Assembly: GCA_009787025.1 (NCBI GenBank)
Contig: WRGT01000063.1
Span: 1-45,330, forward strand
Length of the DNA stretch: 45,330 nt
Source: Spirochaetota bacterium
Lineage (GTDB): Bacteria; Spirochaetota; UBA4802; UBA5550
Direction: 5' to 3'
Under the pieces are notes generated by a model. It was not told the DNA's origin, did not search any database, and was given only the letters and a program-made list of their open reading frames with translations. Position numbers and translations under genes: made by a program. Below, piece after piece: positions 17,805 to 26,163 of this stretch. Each line of letters opens with the position of its first letter. The first letter of the stretch is position 1.

Positions 17805-17953
17805 GGAAAATTATGGTTGAACGCAGGTTATTCATTTGGAAAGTGTGGAGAGAGCTTTGAGCGCATGAATGCAGCCTGTCCACGTTCGTCGCTTTGTGTA
17901 AGGCGCTGGAACGGTTGAAAAATGTGGATTGGGAAAATATTGATTCAGAGTGA
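17805..17953 (+). pseudogene. Decayed XRE-type regulator remnant
   Basis: No intact gene lies here, yet one frame (17864-17953) reads SLSTFVALCKALERLKNVDW and stops at TGA 17951. This resembles the last helices of XRE/HipB-like regulators, where SLSTF-x-x-L-x-x-ALxRL is common. Upstream in another frame is NAGYSFG, which resembles the AG-x-S-x-G start of the recognition region. Joining them needs at least one frameshift, so this looks like a dead antitoxin-type regulator. The stretch is also less AT-rich than its flanks. A 46-codon open frame (17778-17918) overlaps it and is probably fortuitous. Confidence 0.45.
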
Positions 17954-17978
17954 AAAAATCTATTTCAAGGAATTATCT

Positions 17979-18422
17979 ATGAAAGAACTTTCGTATGGTA
18001 TTTTAATGGAAAATGACCTTTTGTCATTATTGGAATTGTATAAACAATTAAATCCAAACGACAGCATGATAAATAAAATTACCGCAAAAAATATATGGAT
18101 GAAAATTCAGAACCAAAATATAAAATACTTTGTTGCCAGAGAAAATGGAAAAATAATAGCGTCATGTTATATATGTATTATTCCCAATTTAACACGGGAA
18201 GGAAAATCAATAGGATTCATAGAAAATGTAATCACCGATGTAAAATACAGGCGAAAAGGCATTGGAAAAAATATTGTGGAAAATGCAATTAAATATGCAA
18301 AAGAACAAAATTGTTATAAAATATTATTGCAGAGCGGGAACAAAAGAACGGATGCACATAGATTTTATGAATCAATAGGATTTGACGGAAAATCAAAAAA
18401 GGCATTTGAAATGAGATTTTAA
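17979..18422 (+). CDS. GNAT-family N-acetyltransferase
   Basis: A 147-aa acetyl-CoA-dependent acetyltransferase. The core is recognisable: strand 4 (SIGFIENVITDVKYR), the acetyl-CoA pyrophosphate loop RRKGIGKNIV, a helix of the KYAKEQNCYKILLQSG type and the terminal DAHRFYESIGF. The acceptor is unknown. The start at 17979 is chosen because AAGGA precedes it by 8 nt; an in-frame ATG at 17922 lies inside the XRE remnant and would add 19 atypical residues. It opens a run of small accessory genes on the same strand. Confidence 0.88.
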   Translation: MKELSYGILMENDLLSLLELYKQLNPNDSMINKITAKNIWMKIQNQNIKYFVARENGKIIASCYICIIPNLTREGKSIGFIENVITDVKYRRKGIGKNIVENAIKYAKEQNCYKILLQSGNKRTDAHRFYESIGFDGKSKKAFEMRF

Positions 18423-18459
18423 AAAAATAATTGATAAATTTAAATCAGGAGTAACCGAA

Positions 18460-18882
18460 ATGTTAAGAAATCCACAAGAAACAATCGGCAAGTTAATTGA
18501 CAAACAGGGAGTTGCTTTAATAAGTTCTGTTGACGAAAACGGCTATCCCAATACAAAAGCAATGCTGCCGCCTGCTAAAAGAGAAGACATTAAAACATTT
18601 TATTGGCATACAAATAGTCCTTCAATGAGAATAAAACATTATAGAAACAATCCAAAGGCTTGTATTTATTTCTATGATAAACGCTTTTTCCGTGGCATAA
18701 TGTTAAAAGGGACAATGGAGGTATTGGATGATAAAAAAATAAAGAAAGAAATTTGGAAAGATGAGTATGAAGTGTATTATAAAGGCGGAATGTCCGGAGG
18801 GGATTTTATAATTCTAAAATTTACTGCGGAGACCGGACGTTATTACAGTAATTTTAATTCGGAAGATTTTAAAATAGAATAA
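18460..18882 (+). CDS. Pyridoxamine 5'-phosphate oxidase-fold protein
   Basis: A 140-aa split-barrel flavin-binding protein of the PPOX-like superfamily, near the general-stress-protein-26 group. Key stretches are ALISSVDENGYPNTKAMLPP (first barrel strands), FYWHTNSPSMRIKHYRNNPK (typical flavin-phosphate contact region), ACIYFYD and GTMEVLDDKK. Members bind FMN, FAD or F420 and reduce various small molecules; the substrate is unknown. AGGAG precedes the ATG. It lies immediately upstream of a truncated relative (18909), suggesting that this locus once held two PPOX-fold genes. Confidence 0.85.
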   Translation: MLRNPQETIGKLIDKQGVALISSVDENGYPNTKAMLPPAKREDIKTFYWHTNSPSMRIKHYRNNPKACIYFYDKRFFRGIMLKGTMEVLDDKKIKKEIWKDEYEVYYKGGMSGGDFIILKFTAETGRYYSNFNSEDFKIE

Positions 18883-18908
18883 TATGACCGGCATAAAAGG
18901 AATTGAAA

Positions 18909-18990
18909 ATGAGAAGGAAAGATAAAGAGACAGCCGGCATAGATGAAAAACTGGAAATTATCAAGCTAAGGATTAACGATGAGCCATCAA
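18909..18990 (+). pseudogene. Truncated Nim-like PPOX protein remnant
   Basis: The reading frame starting at ATG 18909 (AAAAGG upstream) begins MRRKDKETAGIDEKLEIIK and continues LRINDEP before losing resemblance. MRRKD-R/K-E...EIIEII is the hallmark opening of NimA-type pyridoxamine-phosphate-oxidase-fold proteins (nitroimidazole resistance group), which normally run about 150 aa. Here the frame turns into the out-of-frame MFS coding sequence and stops at 19091. I read it as the 5' stub of a gene whose remainder was deleted at the junction with the MFS gene. Confidence 0.5.
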
Positions 18991-20154
18991 AGGTTATGGA
19001 CAAAAAATTTTATTTTTGCAATGATTTCAAACGTATTTCTTGCGTTAGTGTTTTATCTCCAAATGACTATTTTGGCATTGTATTCAATTAAAACGTATAA
19101 TGCAAGCGCGAGTATGGCAGGATTTACTGCCAGTTTATTTATTATCGGCGCTCTGTTTAGTCGAATTTTTACAGGCAGATACATAGAGCTTATTGGGCGG
19201 CGCGAAGTTGCTTATGTTGGCTGTATTCTTTTCTTCCTGATTTCATTTGGTTATTTTATCCATGGCGGTATCGGCGTTTTGCTGGCTGTTCGAGTTTTTC
19301 ACGGTATCTCATTTGGTATTTTCAGCACAGCTATTTGGACTATTGTTTTAAGCTATATACCAAAAGAGAGGCAGGGCGAAGGCATTGGTTATTTTTCGTT
19401 AAGCGTTACCTTGGGGACAGCCCTTGGTCCGTTTATAGGTATCTTTATAACGCAGCATTATAATTATAATGTTCTTTTTGGAATTTGTTCTGTTTTTGCT
19501 TTATGTTCGTTGATTTTAATGTTCTTTATAAAAATAACGGATATTGAATTATCCGACGAACAGCTTATGAACATGAAAAAAGGATTGCGTTTCAAAGATT
19601 TCTTTGAAGTCAGGGCGTTATCTATTTCGGCGCTGTTTATAATTTTCGGTATATGTTATTCGAGCGTTGTAGCATTTATCAGCTCGTATTCCGAGTATAT
19701 GGGTACGGTAGGTATTGCCTCAATTTTTTTTCTCGTCTATTCTGTATTTATTTTATTGTCGCGCCCTGTTTCCGGGAAGTTGTTAGATAAAAAAGGCGAT
19801 AATATTGTCATGTATCCGACAATAATATTTTTTAGCGCAGCGTTGCTGTTGCTTGGTGTTGCTAGTAGTAAAATCATATTTCTACTTTCAGCCGTGTTTT
19901 TAGCATTAGGCTTCGGTAATCTTATGTCCTGCGGACAAACTATTGCGATAAAATCAGCTCCACCACATAGGGTTGGTATGGCTATTTCCACCTTTTTTGT
20001 CTGCACGGATAGCGGGATTGGAATAGGTCCTGTAATAATGGGGCTGATTGTTCCGTGGAAAGGATATTCAGGGATGTATGCCACAGGGGGCGGAATCATT
20101 TTGTTGTCGGTTATACTGTATTATTTCTTGCATGGAAAACATTTTAAGAAATAA
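18979..20154 (+). CDS. MFS transporter
   Basis: A 391-aa major facilitator superfamily permease, the usual 12-helix size. Helices run through the whole length; the loop 2-3 region reads GRYIELIGRREVAYVGC (the GxxxD-RxGRR-type signature). Loop 8-9 (GKLLDKKGDN) repeats the motif in the second half. The cargo is probably a small drug or metabolite, but this cannot be specified. The start ATG 18979 has AAGGA 6 nt upstream and overlaps the out-of-frame Nim-like stub. It lies in the accessory stretch among GNAT, PPOX and immunity-like genes. Confidence 0.9.
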   Translation: MSHQRLWTKNFIFAMISNVFLALVFYLQMTILALYSIKTYNASASMAGFTASLFIIGALFSRIFTGRYIELIGRREVAYVGCILFFLISFGYFIHGGIGVLLAVRVFHGISFGIFSTAIWTIVLSYIPKERQGEGIGYFSLSVTLGTALGPFIGIFITQHYNYNVLFGICSVFALCSLILMFFIKITDIELSDEQLMNMKKGLRFKDFFEVRALSISALFIIFGICYSSVVAFISSYSEYMGTVGIASIFFLVYSVFILLSRPVSGKLLDKKGDNIVMYPTIIFFSAALLLLGVASSKIIFLLSAVFLALGFGNLMSCGQTIAIKSAPPHRVGMAISTFFVCTDSGIGIGPVIMGLIVPWKGYSGMYATGGGIILLSVILYYFLHGKHFKK

Positions 20155-20237
20155 TTGAAAAGAGATTGTGTAAGGGCATACTTTGCATAACAGGGGACTG
20201 TTTTATATTTATTGGCTGTTTAAAAGGATAAGACAAT

Positions 20238-20705
20238 ATGTTTTTTGGGAAAAAGACCGAAAAAATAATTAAAAATAAAGATGGATCTGAAGCAATTATT
20301 GAAATTGATAATTTATTGTCGCCGATTTTCTATAAGAATCATGAAAAATTAACATTATCTGAAAAAATTTTTGTTTATATAGAAGAACTGGAACGTGAAG
20401 TTAATAATGGCGGTTTTGATCAGTATTTTTTTAATTCTTCCGGAGACTGTACAATGGAAACAATAAATGCTTTAGAAATAATCGGATCAAAAGTATTTCT
20501 TAATTTATTAAAAAAGGCGGTGAATAAATTTCCAAATGGTATTGTACCTAAAGATAGAAATGAACGACAGAAAATATTGCTTGAAATTACAGAAAATAAT
20601 AAGGAATTATGGAATGATTTAGATAAAGAATTTTATAAGTGCGAAGAAGATATTAATAAATTATTAATCGATTATATAAAAAATAATATTAATGATTTTA
20701 GATAA
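20238..20705 (+). CDS. DUF4375-type protein, possible immunity protein
   Basis: A 155-aa acidic, helical protein. The central motif REVNNGGFDQYFFNSSGD is the signature I associate with DUF4375 (DMP19-like). Such proteins turn up in polymorphic-toxin immunity islands as well as elsewhere. No partner toxin is seen. A short junk-like spacer (20706-20776) separates it from another small acidic protein of the same general character. Codon use is AT-rich. Function is unproven; the immunity idea rests on family context. Confidence 0.7.
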   Translation: MFFGKKTEKIIKNKDGSEAIIEIDNLLSPIFYKNHEKLTLSEKIFVYIEELEREVNNGGFDQYFFNSSGDCTMETINALEIIGSKVFLNLLKKAVNKFPNGIVPKDRNERQKILLEITENNKELWNDLDKEFYKCEEDINKLLIDYIKNNINDFR

Positions 20706-20776
20706 AATGGTGTACGGCGGCTCTGGGTGACTTTCGCTTAGGTCGGTCTGCTACATAAACTCATAGAGGTATAAAA

Positions 20777-21265
20777 ATGGCTAACTACAAAACAAAATAT
20801 TTTGGAGAAATCTTCATAGATGAGACCAGTGATTTTGAATATATTGATGTAAAATACAAAAATAAGGAAGTAAATCTTTCATTATCGGACTGTAATCTTT
20901 ATGGAAATAAACTTAAAACTTGTTTGAGCATAATTGATAAATATATTGAAATAAACGAAATAGCAAAAAAGGCTATTCTTGAAAATTTTTTGAAAAGTGA
21001 AACGATAAAATATTATTTTGAATGTCATTTTGACATATTGGACGAAGAACAAGTTCTTGAAATATTTGGCGTAAAGACCTTTGATAAATTTGATATTAAG
21101 AAAGCAGTTGAAAAATTGGATTATCCCAGTTTACTCTTTGGGATAGAAGGCAATGAAATAAATCTTTCTGTAGATTATAAGGTTTCTGAAGAATATTCTG
21201 ATGAAATATTATGTGTAAAGATGGACGAAAAATTAAATATAACCGATTTTGCACATGAAAGTTAA
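20777..21265 (+). CDS. DUF2004-like small protein, possible immunity protein
   Basis: A 162-aa acidic protein. The opening (KYFGEIFIDETSDFEYIDVKY, followed by KEVNLSLSD) and the middle (FECHFDILDEEQVLEIFG) look like DUF2004 family proteins, which are often found beside immunity-type genes. GAGG lies 8 nt before the ATG. No toxin or secretion gene is adjacent. Together with the DUF4375 gene it may be an orphan immunity pair. The family call is from pattern memory and is moderately sure. Confidence 0.6.
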   Translation: MANYKTKYFGEIFIDETSDFEYIDVKYKNKEVNLSLSDCNLYGNKLKTCLSIIDKYIEINEIAKKAILENFLKSETIKYYFECHFDILDEEQVLEIFGVKTFDKFDIKKAVEKLDYPSLLFGIEGNEINLSVDYKVSEEYSDEILCVKMDEKLNITDFAHES

Positions 21266-21381
21266 AGATAGAAATAGTAGTGCATACTGCTGAATATAAA
21301 ACAAATTTCCCGCATAAAACTGTTGCAGCAAGAGTTGGTCTTGGCTGGATAGAAAAAAACGGCTTGGAAAAAACGGCTTAA
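21259..21381 (+). pseudogene. QueG-like (COG1600) remnant
   Basis: A frame open from 21259 to the TAA at 21379 reads YKTNFPHKTVAARVGLGWIE followed by KNGLEKTA. The stretch PHKTVAxRxGLGWIGKNxL is a hallmark of QueG-like corrinoid Fe-S proteins (epoxyqueuosine reductase and relatives, usually above 250 aa). No start codon with a ribosome-binding site, no ferredoxin cysteines and no remaining domains are present, so this is an internal fragment. A duplicated AAAAAACGGCTT near its end probably caused the premature stop. Confidence 0.6.
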
Positions 21382-21422
21382 ATGAATAAAGAATTAAAGT
21401 TGTGTAATGAGGATATAGGCGA

Positions 21423-22595
21423 ATGACTTTTGCTAAAATAGATTATAGAGATTATGCACGTTTTCTTGCGGCTGTATTTTTGTTTGGTTTCGGCACAGCC
21501 ATAATAAATTCTGTTCTCAATAATTTTTTAAATGAAACTTTCGCAATGAGTGATTTTGCCAGAGGGTTTTTGGAGTTTCCAAGGGAATTACCCGGTTTTC
21601 TGGTGGCTTTTGTGTCGGCGGCTTTTTTCTTTTTAAGCGTAAAGAACCTTGCGTCTCTTTCGCATTTGCTGGCAGCTATAGGCGTTTTTCTTATAGGTCA
21701 TTTTTCATCAAACTATGAAATAATGCTGTTATGGCTTTTTATCTATAGCATGGGGCAGCATATATTTCTTCCGCTTATATCAAGCATAGGAATGAGTTTT
21801 GCCAAAGACGGTCATGACGGCAAAAAACTTGGGCAAATCAATGCGCTTAACAATATTGCCACTATAGCCGGCAGCACCGCTATTTTTGTTGGATTCAGGT
21901 TTTTTGATTTTAATTTCGGAAAATCTTTTACCATAGCTGCCGCAGTATTTTTTGTATCTTCGCTGTTTTTGATTTCTATAAAAAAAGAGAGAACTGTAAA
22001 GGCAAAGACAAAACTCATTTTTCGCAAAGAATATTCGTTTTATTACTGGCTGTGCATTCTTTACGGTACGCGCAAGCAGTTATTCCTTACATTCGCGCCA
22101 TGGGTAGTTGTTACGATTTTTAGAAAGGATACGGCGATTGTCGCAGAACTTATGACCATAGGCGGAATTATCGGCATAGGATTTAATCCTATACTCGGAA
22201 GAGTAGTAGATAAATTTGGCGAACGTTTTACATTCATCTGCGAGGCTTTACTCCTCGTTTTTGTCTGCTTGGGTTATGCCTTTTCGCTGGCGCTGTTTTC
22301 AGAGAACATTGCTTTTATAATCGTGTCGGCATGTTTTATAGCAGATCAACTGTTGATGTCGGTAAATATGGCAAGGGCTACTTACATGAAAAAAATAGCG
22401 CTGGCTCCTGAAGATATTACGGGAACTCTCACGATGGGTGTAACTATAGACCACTTTTTCTCAATTGTGATAGCTATTGTGAGCGGATTTGTGTGGACAA
22501 AATTAGGATACCAGTATGTTTTTATTATAGGCGCTTTTATTGCTTTTTTGAATCTGTTTTCAGCTATTATAATGAGGATAACCAAAAAAGGATAA
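21423..22595 (+). CDS. MFS transporter
   Basis: A second 390-aa major facilitator permease, not closely similar by eye to the one at 18979. It has about 12 helices. Typical elements are the central loop after helix 6 (SIKKERTVKAKTKLIFRKEY) and GRVVDKFGERFTF in loop 8-9, the MFS signature copy of the C-terminal half. The cargo is unknown. It starts after the QueG-like remnant and ends 59 nt before the convergent histidine kinase gene. Confidence 0.88.
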   Translation: MTFAKIDYRDYARFLAAVFLFGFGTAIINSVLNNFLNETFAMSDFARGFLEFPRELPGFLVAFVSAAFFFLSVKNLASLSHLLAAIGVFLIGHFSSNYEIMLLWLFIYSMGQHIFLPLISSIGMSFAKDGHDGKKLGQINALNNIATIAGSTAIFVGFRFFDFNFGKSFTIAAAVFFVSSLFLISIKKERTVKAKTKLIFRKEYSFYYWLCILYGTRKQLFLTFAPWVVVTIFRKDTAIVAELMTIGGIIGIGFNPILGRVVDKFGERFTFICEALLLVFVCLGYAFSLALFSENIAFIIVSACFIADQLLMSVNMARATYMKKIALAPEDITGTLTMGVTIDHFFSIVIAIVSGFVWTKLGYQYVFIIGAFIAFLNLFSAIIMRITKKG

Positions 22596-22654
22596 ACTCT
22601 CATTTTAAAAAAAATAATTTACCAATGGGATAATAAGATAAAAGGCAATCTTTA

Positions 22655-25600
22655 TTAATTTAAATACTTTCTCAACATGGACATTACTTCGTCAAAATCA
22701 ATGGGCTTTCCGACATGGGCGTTCATGCCTGACATCAGACACTGCTCAATATCCTCACGGAACACGTTTGCCGTCATCGCAATAATCGGGATCTCTTTAG
22801 CGCGCGGTGTGTTTAGTCTGCGTATGCGCTGCGTAGTTTCGTACCCGTCCATCTCCGGCATCTGTACGTCCATGAATATAATATCATATTTTTCAGGAGA
22901 GGCCTCAAACATTTTAAGAGCCACTACACCATTTTCAGCGCATTCAATGTTCAGATTGACAGGTTCCATCATAGCCATCATAATTTCGCGGTTTATTTCC
23001 ATATCCTCCACAAGCAGAATCGTATGCATTGAGAAATCTTCAAGCTCTTTATCGTTTTTGGTCTGCCTCACTGCTTTTTCATGACCAAGGGTTTCGTTGA
23101 GAAGATCAACAATTGTCGACTGAAACAAAGGTTTCTCCAAGAATTTGTCCACACCGGCAGCGCGGGCATTATCTTCTATTATACTTCGATCGGCTGATGA
23201 AAATATTGTGATGATAGATTTATTGGTCGTTTTCGCGCGTATTTGACGGGCAAGCTCAATTCCGTTCATGCCGGGTAATTTCCAATCGATGAAATAGAAG
23301 TTGTAATGGTCATCTAATGCCAGCATGTCAACAGCCTCCTCGCCGCTGGCTGCAACTACACAGTCAATGCCAAGATTTGCCGATACATTCATGAAGAACT
23401 CGCGGATTTGCGGTTCGTCGTCCACCGTAAAAATGCGGATATTGTTCCAGTTGACGCCTTCGTCAAGCAGAGGCTTGTGTTTATCGGAATCCCGTTTGAG
23501 CAAAACGGTAAACGCAAATTTAGAACCTTTGCCCTGTTCGGATTCTACCCATATTTTACCCCCCATCAATTCAACGATATGTTTTGAAATAGCAAGACCT
23601 AACCCTGTACCGCCGAATTTGCGTGATGTGTTGGCTTCAGCTTGTTCGAATGAATGGAACAGACGTTTTTTATGCTCATCACTAATTCCAATACCTGTGT
23701 CGGTTATGTCAATTTGTAAACGGCACATGCCGCCCGCCTCCTCCGATATAAGGCGCGAATTAAGATGTATCTCTCCTTCATCAGGCGTAAACTTAACAGC
23801 GTTTGACAAAAGATTGGTTATTATTTGTGCGAGCCATCGATCGTCACCGATGAGACTGGACGGAATATTTTTGTCTATATTGACATAAAACTTTTGGTGG
23901 CGTTCATCCACGCGAAAATTTATTATGTTTACGACTTTTTTTAGCATAACCTCAAACTCAAAATTGACCGGCGATAATTCTAACTTGTTTGCCTCTATCT
24001 TTGACATATCGAGGATGTTGTTAATAACTCCCAACAGATGTTTTGAGGCATTATCTATCTTATTGAAAGCGTAATCTTTTTTCTCAATACTATTAGACAG
24101 CTTCCCTATGCCGGTCATACCTATGATGGCGTTCATCGGGGTACGTATTTCATGTGACATATTTGAGAGAAAATCGCTCTTGGCGCGGCTTGCATCAATA
24201 GCCTGTTTAAGCGCGGCGGCGCGCTCCTTTTCTATGATATCGCGGGCAATCAGATTAGATATTGCGCTAGATACTGTGCTTACGAGTTGAGCGTCACTCT
24301 CGCTCCAACGGTAAAAATCTTCGCATTTTTCAATAATCAAAATACCCCACAACTCATCCTCAATATATATGGGCTCCCAGATAAACGCTTTAACTTGTAC
24401 ACTTTCGTAGAATATTTTGTATTTGCCGTTTTCGTATGTTACTGTATTGTCGCAGTAAATGTTTGGAATGTCATCTCTTTCATGTTGATAGCTGGGGAAC
24501 TCTGATTTTAATATAGCGCCAAACTCTTTCTTCGAATAGTCAGGAATCCATTGGGAGTCTGAAAACCAAAAATATTCGGTGGAGCTCATCATCAAATCAT
24601 TCTCAGGAACAGCGATAAACACGCGTGAAGCATTCAAAAATCTGCCCGTGCTGTCTAATGCACCTCGTATGATGTTTCCAATATCTTCTTTTGATAAAAA
24701 ATTTTTGCTAATAGTAGACATAAGCTGTTGTTGCTCCAGCCGTTTGTTCATCTGGTTCATACTATCATTGCGTTCTACTGCGTTTGCAAGCAGCAGACTG
24801 CCGGATTGAAGGATAGCCGCCTCCCGTTCGGAGCATAGCTTCTCACTGTGACAGTTGTCGAATGAGACGAACCCCCAATACTTGTTCTGTAAAAAAATCG
24901 GGAACGCCATTATTGCTTTGACATCGCAGACTAAAAACTGAGTCCATACGTCACCGATAAATACGTTTGCTTTTTCAGATATGTAGTCTCGTTTGCTAAA
25001 CAGCTTATCATCCCATTCTGTTACACGAGGGATAGTCTTTGAGCCAAACACTGCTTCGAGTGTTTTTGATTTATCCGCATTTGGCGAAACCCATCCGTAA
25101 ATCTGTGTATAGACAGGATTCCCGTCATGTTCACAGGTACGCCATATATACACTCGGTCAATATCTACACTTACGGCCATTTTTTCCATACTTTCAATAA
25201 GCGCTGCCTCAAACTTATCCGGATCAGTTGTAAGCAGGAGAACAGCTGCTTCATTGACTAATGTCAGAAGTTTTTCATTGCGTATAATCTCTTCACCTGC
25301 AGCTTCGGCTTTGCGCCTTTCAATTTCATGTAAACGGCTTTGAAACATCATTAGCGCGCTGATACAAAAACTGACAAACAGATACTCCAATATATTATAC
25401 AAGTATCTGATTTGATTCAAATATTCAGAATGACCGCTTAAAGAGGCAATCTTGTCAGGATATAATGAATTGATATAATAACAAACAACGGCTAAAACAA
25501 TATGAAGCGCTATGAAAAGTATGCGTAGTCTGCCGCGTAAAAGCATGACGATAATAACAATACCCATTACAAAATAACTCGTACCATATTCATTACCTAA

Positions 25601-25891
25601 CAGTATGGACGTTATAGGCAGCATGATAAAACATATGTAGACTATAATAATCAATGTGAAAATAGTATATGCTTGAAATCGGTTATAGAGATACATTGTA
25701 ACAGCCATTGTTAAAAGAGTTGCAGATAGTATGCCTAATAATGCCGGTGTCACACCTATAAAAAGCCATACAGCTATGGCAATAAACATGCCAAATATTC
25801 CAATAATGGAGATAGCGTTGATTCTTTTGGCTTCCAATGTGATGCTTTCAGATAAAAGATATTTGTTTATTATTTTTGTTATAGTCTTCAT
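22655..25891 (-). CDS. Hybrid sensor histidine kinase with two GAF and two receiver domains
   Basis: A 1078-aa membrane-bound signalling kinase. About six transmembrane helices (28-182) are followed by a short coil and two GAF-like domains (about 225-372 and 400-548). The HisKA domain has phosphorylatable His580 in NMSHEIRTP, and the HATPase domain has N-box Asn697, DTGIGI at 731 and GGTGLGLAI at 760. Receiver 1 has Asp869 (FIDWKLPGMNG) and Lys920; receiver 2 has Asp1008 (FMDVQMPEMDG). No HPt domain or separate response regulator is adjacent, so output partners must lie elsewhere. Sampled sequence is clearly GC-richer than its neighbours (36 of 60 at 22801-22860), consistent with transfer. 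Confidence 0.95.
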   Translation of the reverse strand: MKTITKIINKYLLSESITLEAKRINAISIIGIFGMFIAIAVWLFIGVTPALLGILSATLLTMAVTMYLYNRFQAYTIFTLIIIVYICFIMLPITSILLGNEYGTSYFVMGIVIIVMLLRGRLRILFIALHIVLAVVCYYINSLYPDKIASLSGHSEYLNQIRYLYNILEYLFVSFCISALMMFQSRLHEIERRKAEAAGEEIIRNEKLLTLVNEAAVLLLTTDPDKFEAALIESMEKMAVSVDIDRVYIWRTCEHDGNPVYTQIYGWVSPNADKSKTLEAVFGSKTIPRVTEWDDKLFSKRDYISEKANVFIGDVWTQFLVCDVKAIMAFPIFLQNKYWGFVSFDNCHSEKLCSEREAAILQSGSLLLANAVERNDSMNQMNKRLEQQQLMSTISKNFLSKEDIGNIIRGALDSTGRFLNASRVFIAVPENDLMMSSTEYFWFSDSQWIPDYSKKEFGAILKSEFPSYQHERDDIPNIYCDNTVTYENGKYKIFYESVQVKAFIWEPIYIEDELWGILIIEKCEDFYRWSESDAQLVSTVSSAISNLIARDIIEKERAAALKQAIDASRAKSDFLSNMSHEIRTPMNAIIGMTGIGKLSNSIEKKDYAFNKIDNASKHLLGVINNILDMSKIEANKLELSPVNFEFEVMLKKVVNIINFRVDERHQKFYVNIDKNIPSSLIGDDRWLAQIITNLLSNAVKFTPDEGEIHLNSRLISEEAGGMCRLQIDITDTGIGISDEHKKRLFHSFEQAEANTSRKFGGTGLGLAISKHIVELMGGKIWVESEQGKGSKFAFTVLLKRDSDKHKPLLDEGVNWNNIRIFTVDDEPQIREFFMNVSANLGIDCVVAASGEEAVDMLALDDHYNFYFIDWKLPGMNGIELARQIRAKTTNKSIITIFSSADRSIIEDNARAAGVDKFLEKPLFQSTIVDLLNETLGHEKAVRQTKNDKELEDFSMHTILLVEDMEINREIMMAMMEPVNLNIECAENGVVALKMFEASPEKYDIIFMDVQMPEMDGYETTQRIRRLNTPRAKEIPIIAMTANVFREDIEQCLMSGMNAHVGKPIDFDEVMSMLRKYLN

Positions 25892-26091
25892 TTTTATGCA
25901 TCCATTTCATTTATGAATAGAAATCAAATTATCTTTTACTTGTACAGTATTAATTTTATTTGATATGAAAAGACTTATGTTATTCGATCGTTTTTCTATT
26001 ATACAAACTATGCAAAAAAGTATCAATAGATTTATAAAAAAATTTTGAGTTATTTAATCTCATAATAAAATCAATATTAAATAAATTATCC

Positions 26092-26122
26092 TTGAAAAAT
26101 GGATATAACTAATAAATATAAT
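26092..26122 (+). promoter_or_regulatory. Possible promoter of the selA operon
   Basis: TTGAAA (26092-26097) and a perfect TATAAT (26117-26122) are separated by 19 nt, somewhat longer than ideal, about 40 nt before the selA start. The remainder of the 272-nt spacer from the histidine kinase gene is AT-rich without other visible signals. Confidence 0.35.
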
Positions 26123-26163
26123 TGTTTATTAAATATTAAAGATTGATCTATAATCAGGAGTCT

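Noticed and set aside
17778-17918. 46-codon ORF with three cysteines, or read through TGA as a selenoprotein
   Set aside because: It overlaps a better match to a decayed XRE regulator in another frame. Read-through soon meets another TGA and no redox motif or SECIS-like hairpin is evident.
18903-19091. 62-aa ORF as an independent gene
   Set aside because: Its first part is a Nim-like N terminus, and the rest is merely the alternative frame of the MFS gene.
23325-23888. 187-aa ORF opposite the histidine kinase
   Set aside because: It is the antisense shadow of the conserved HATPase and receiver coding region.
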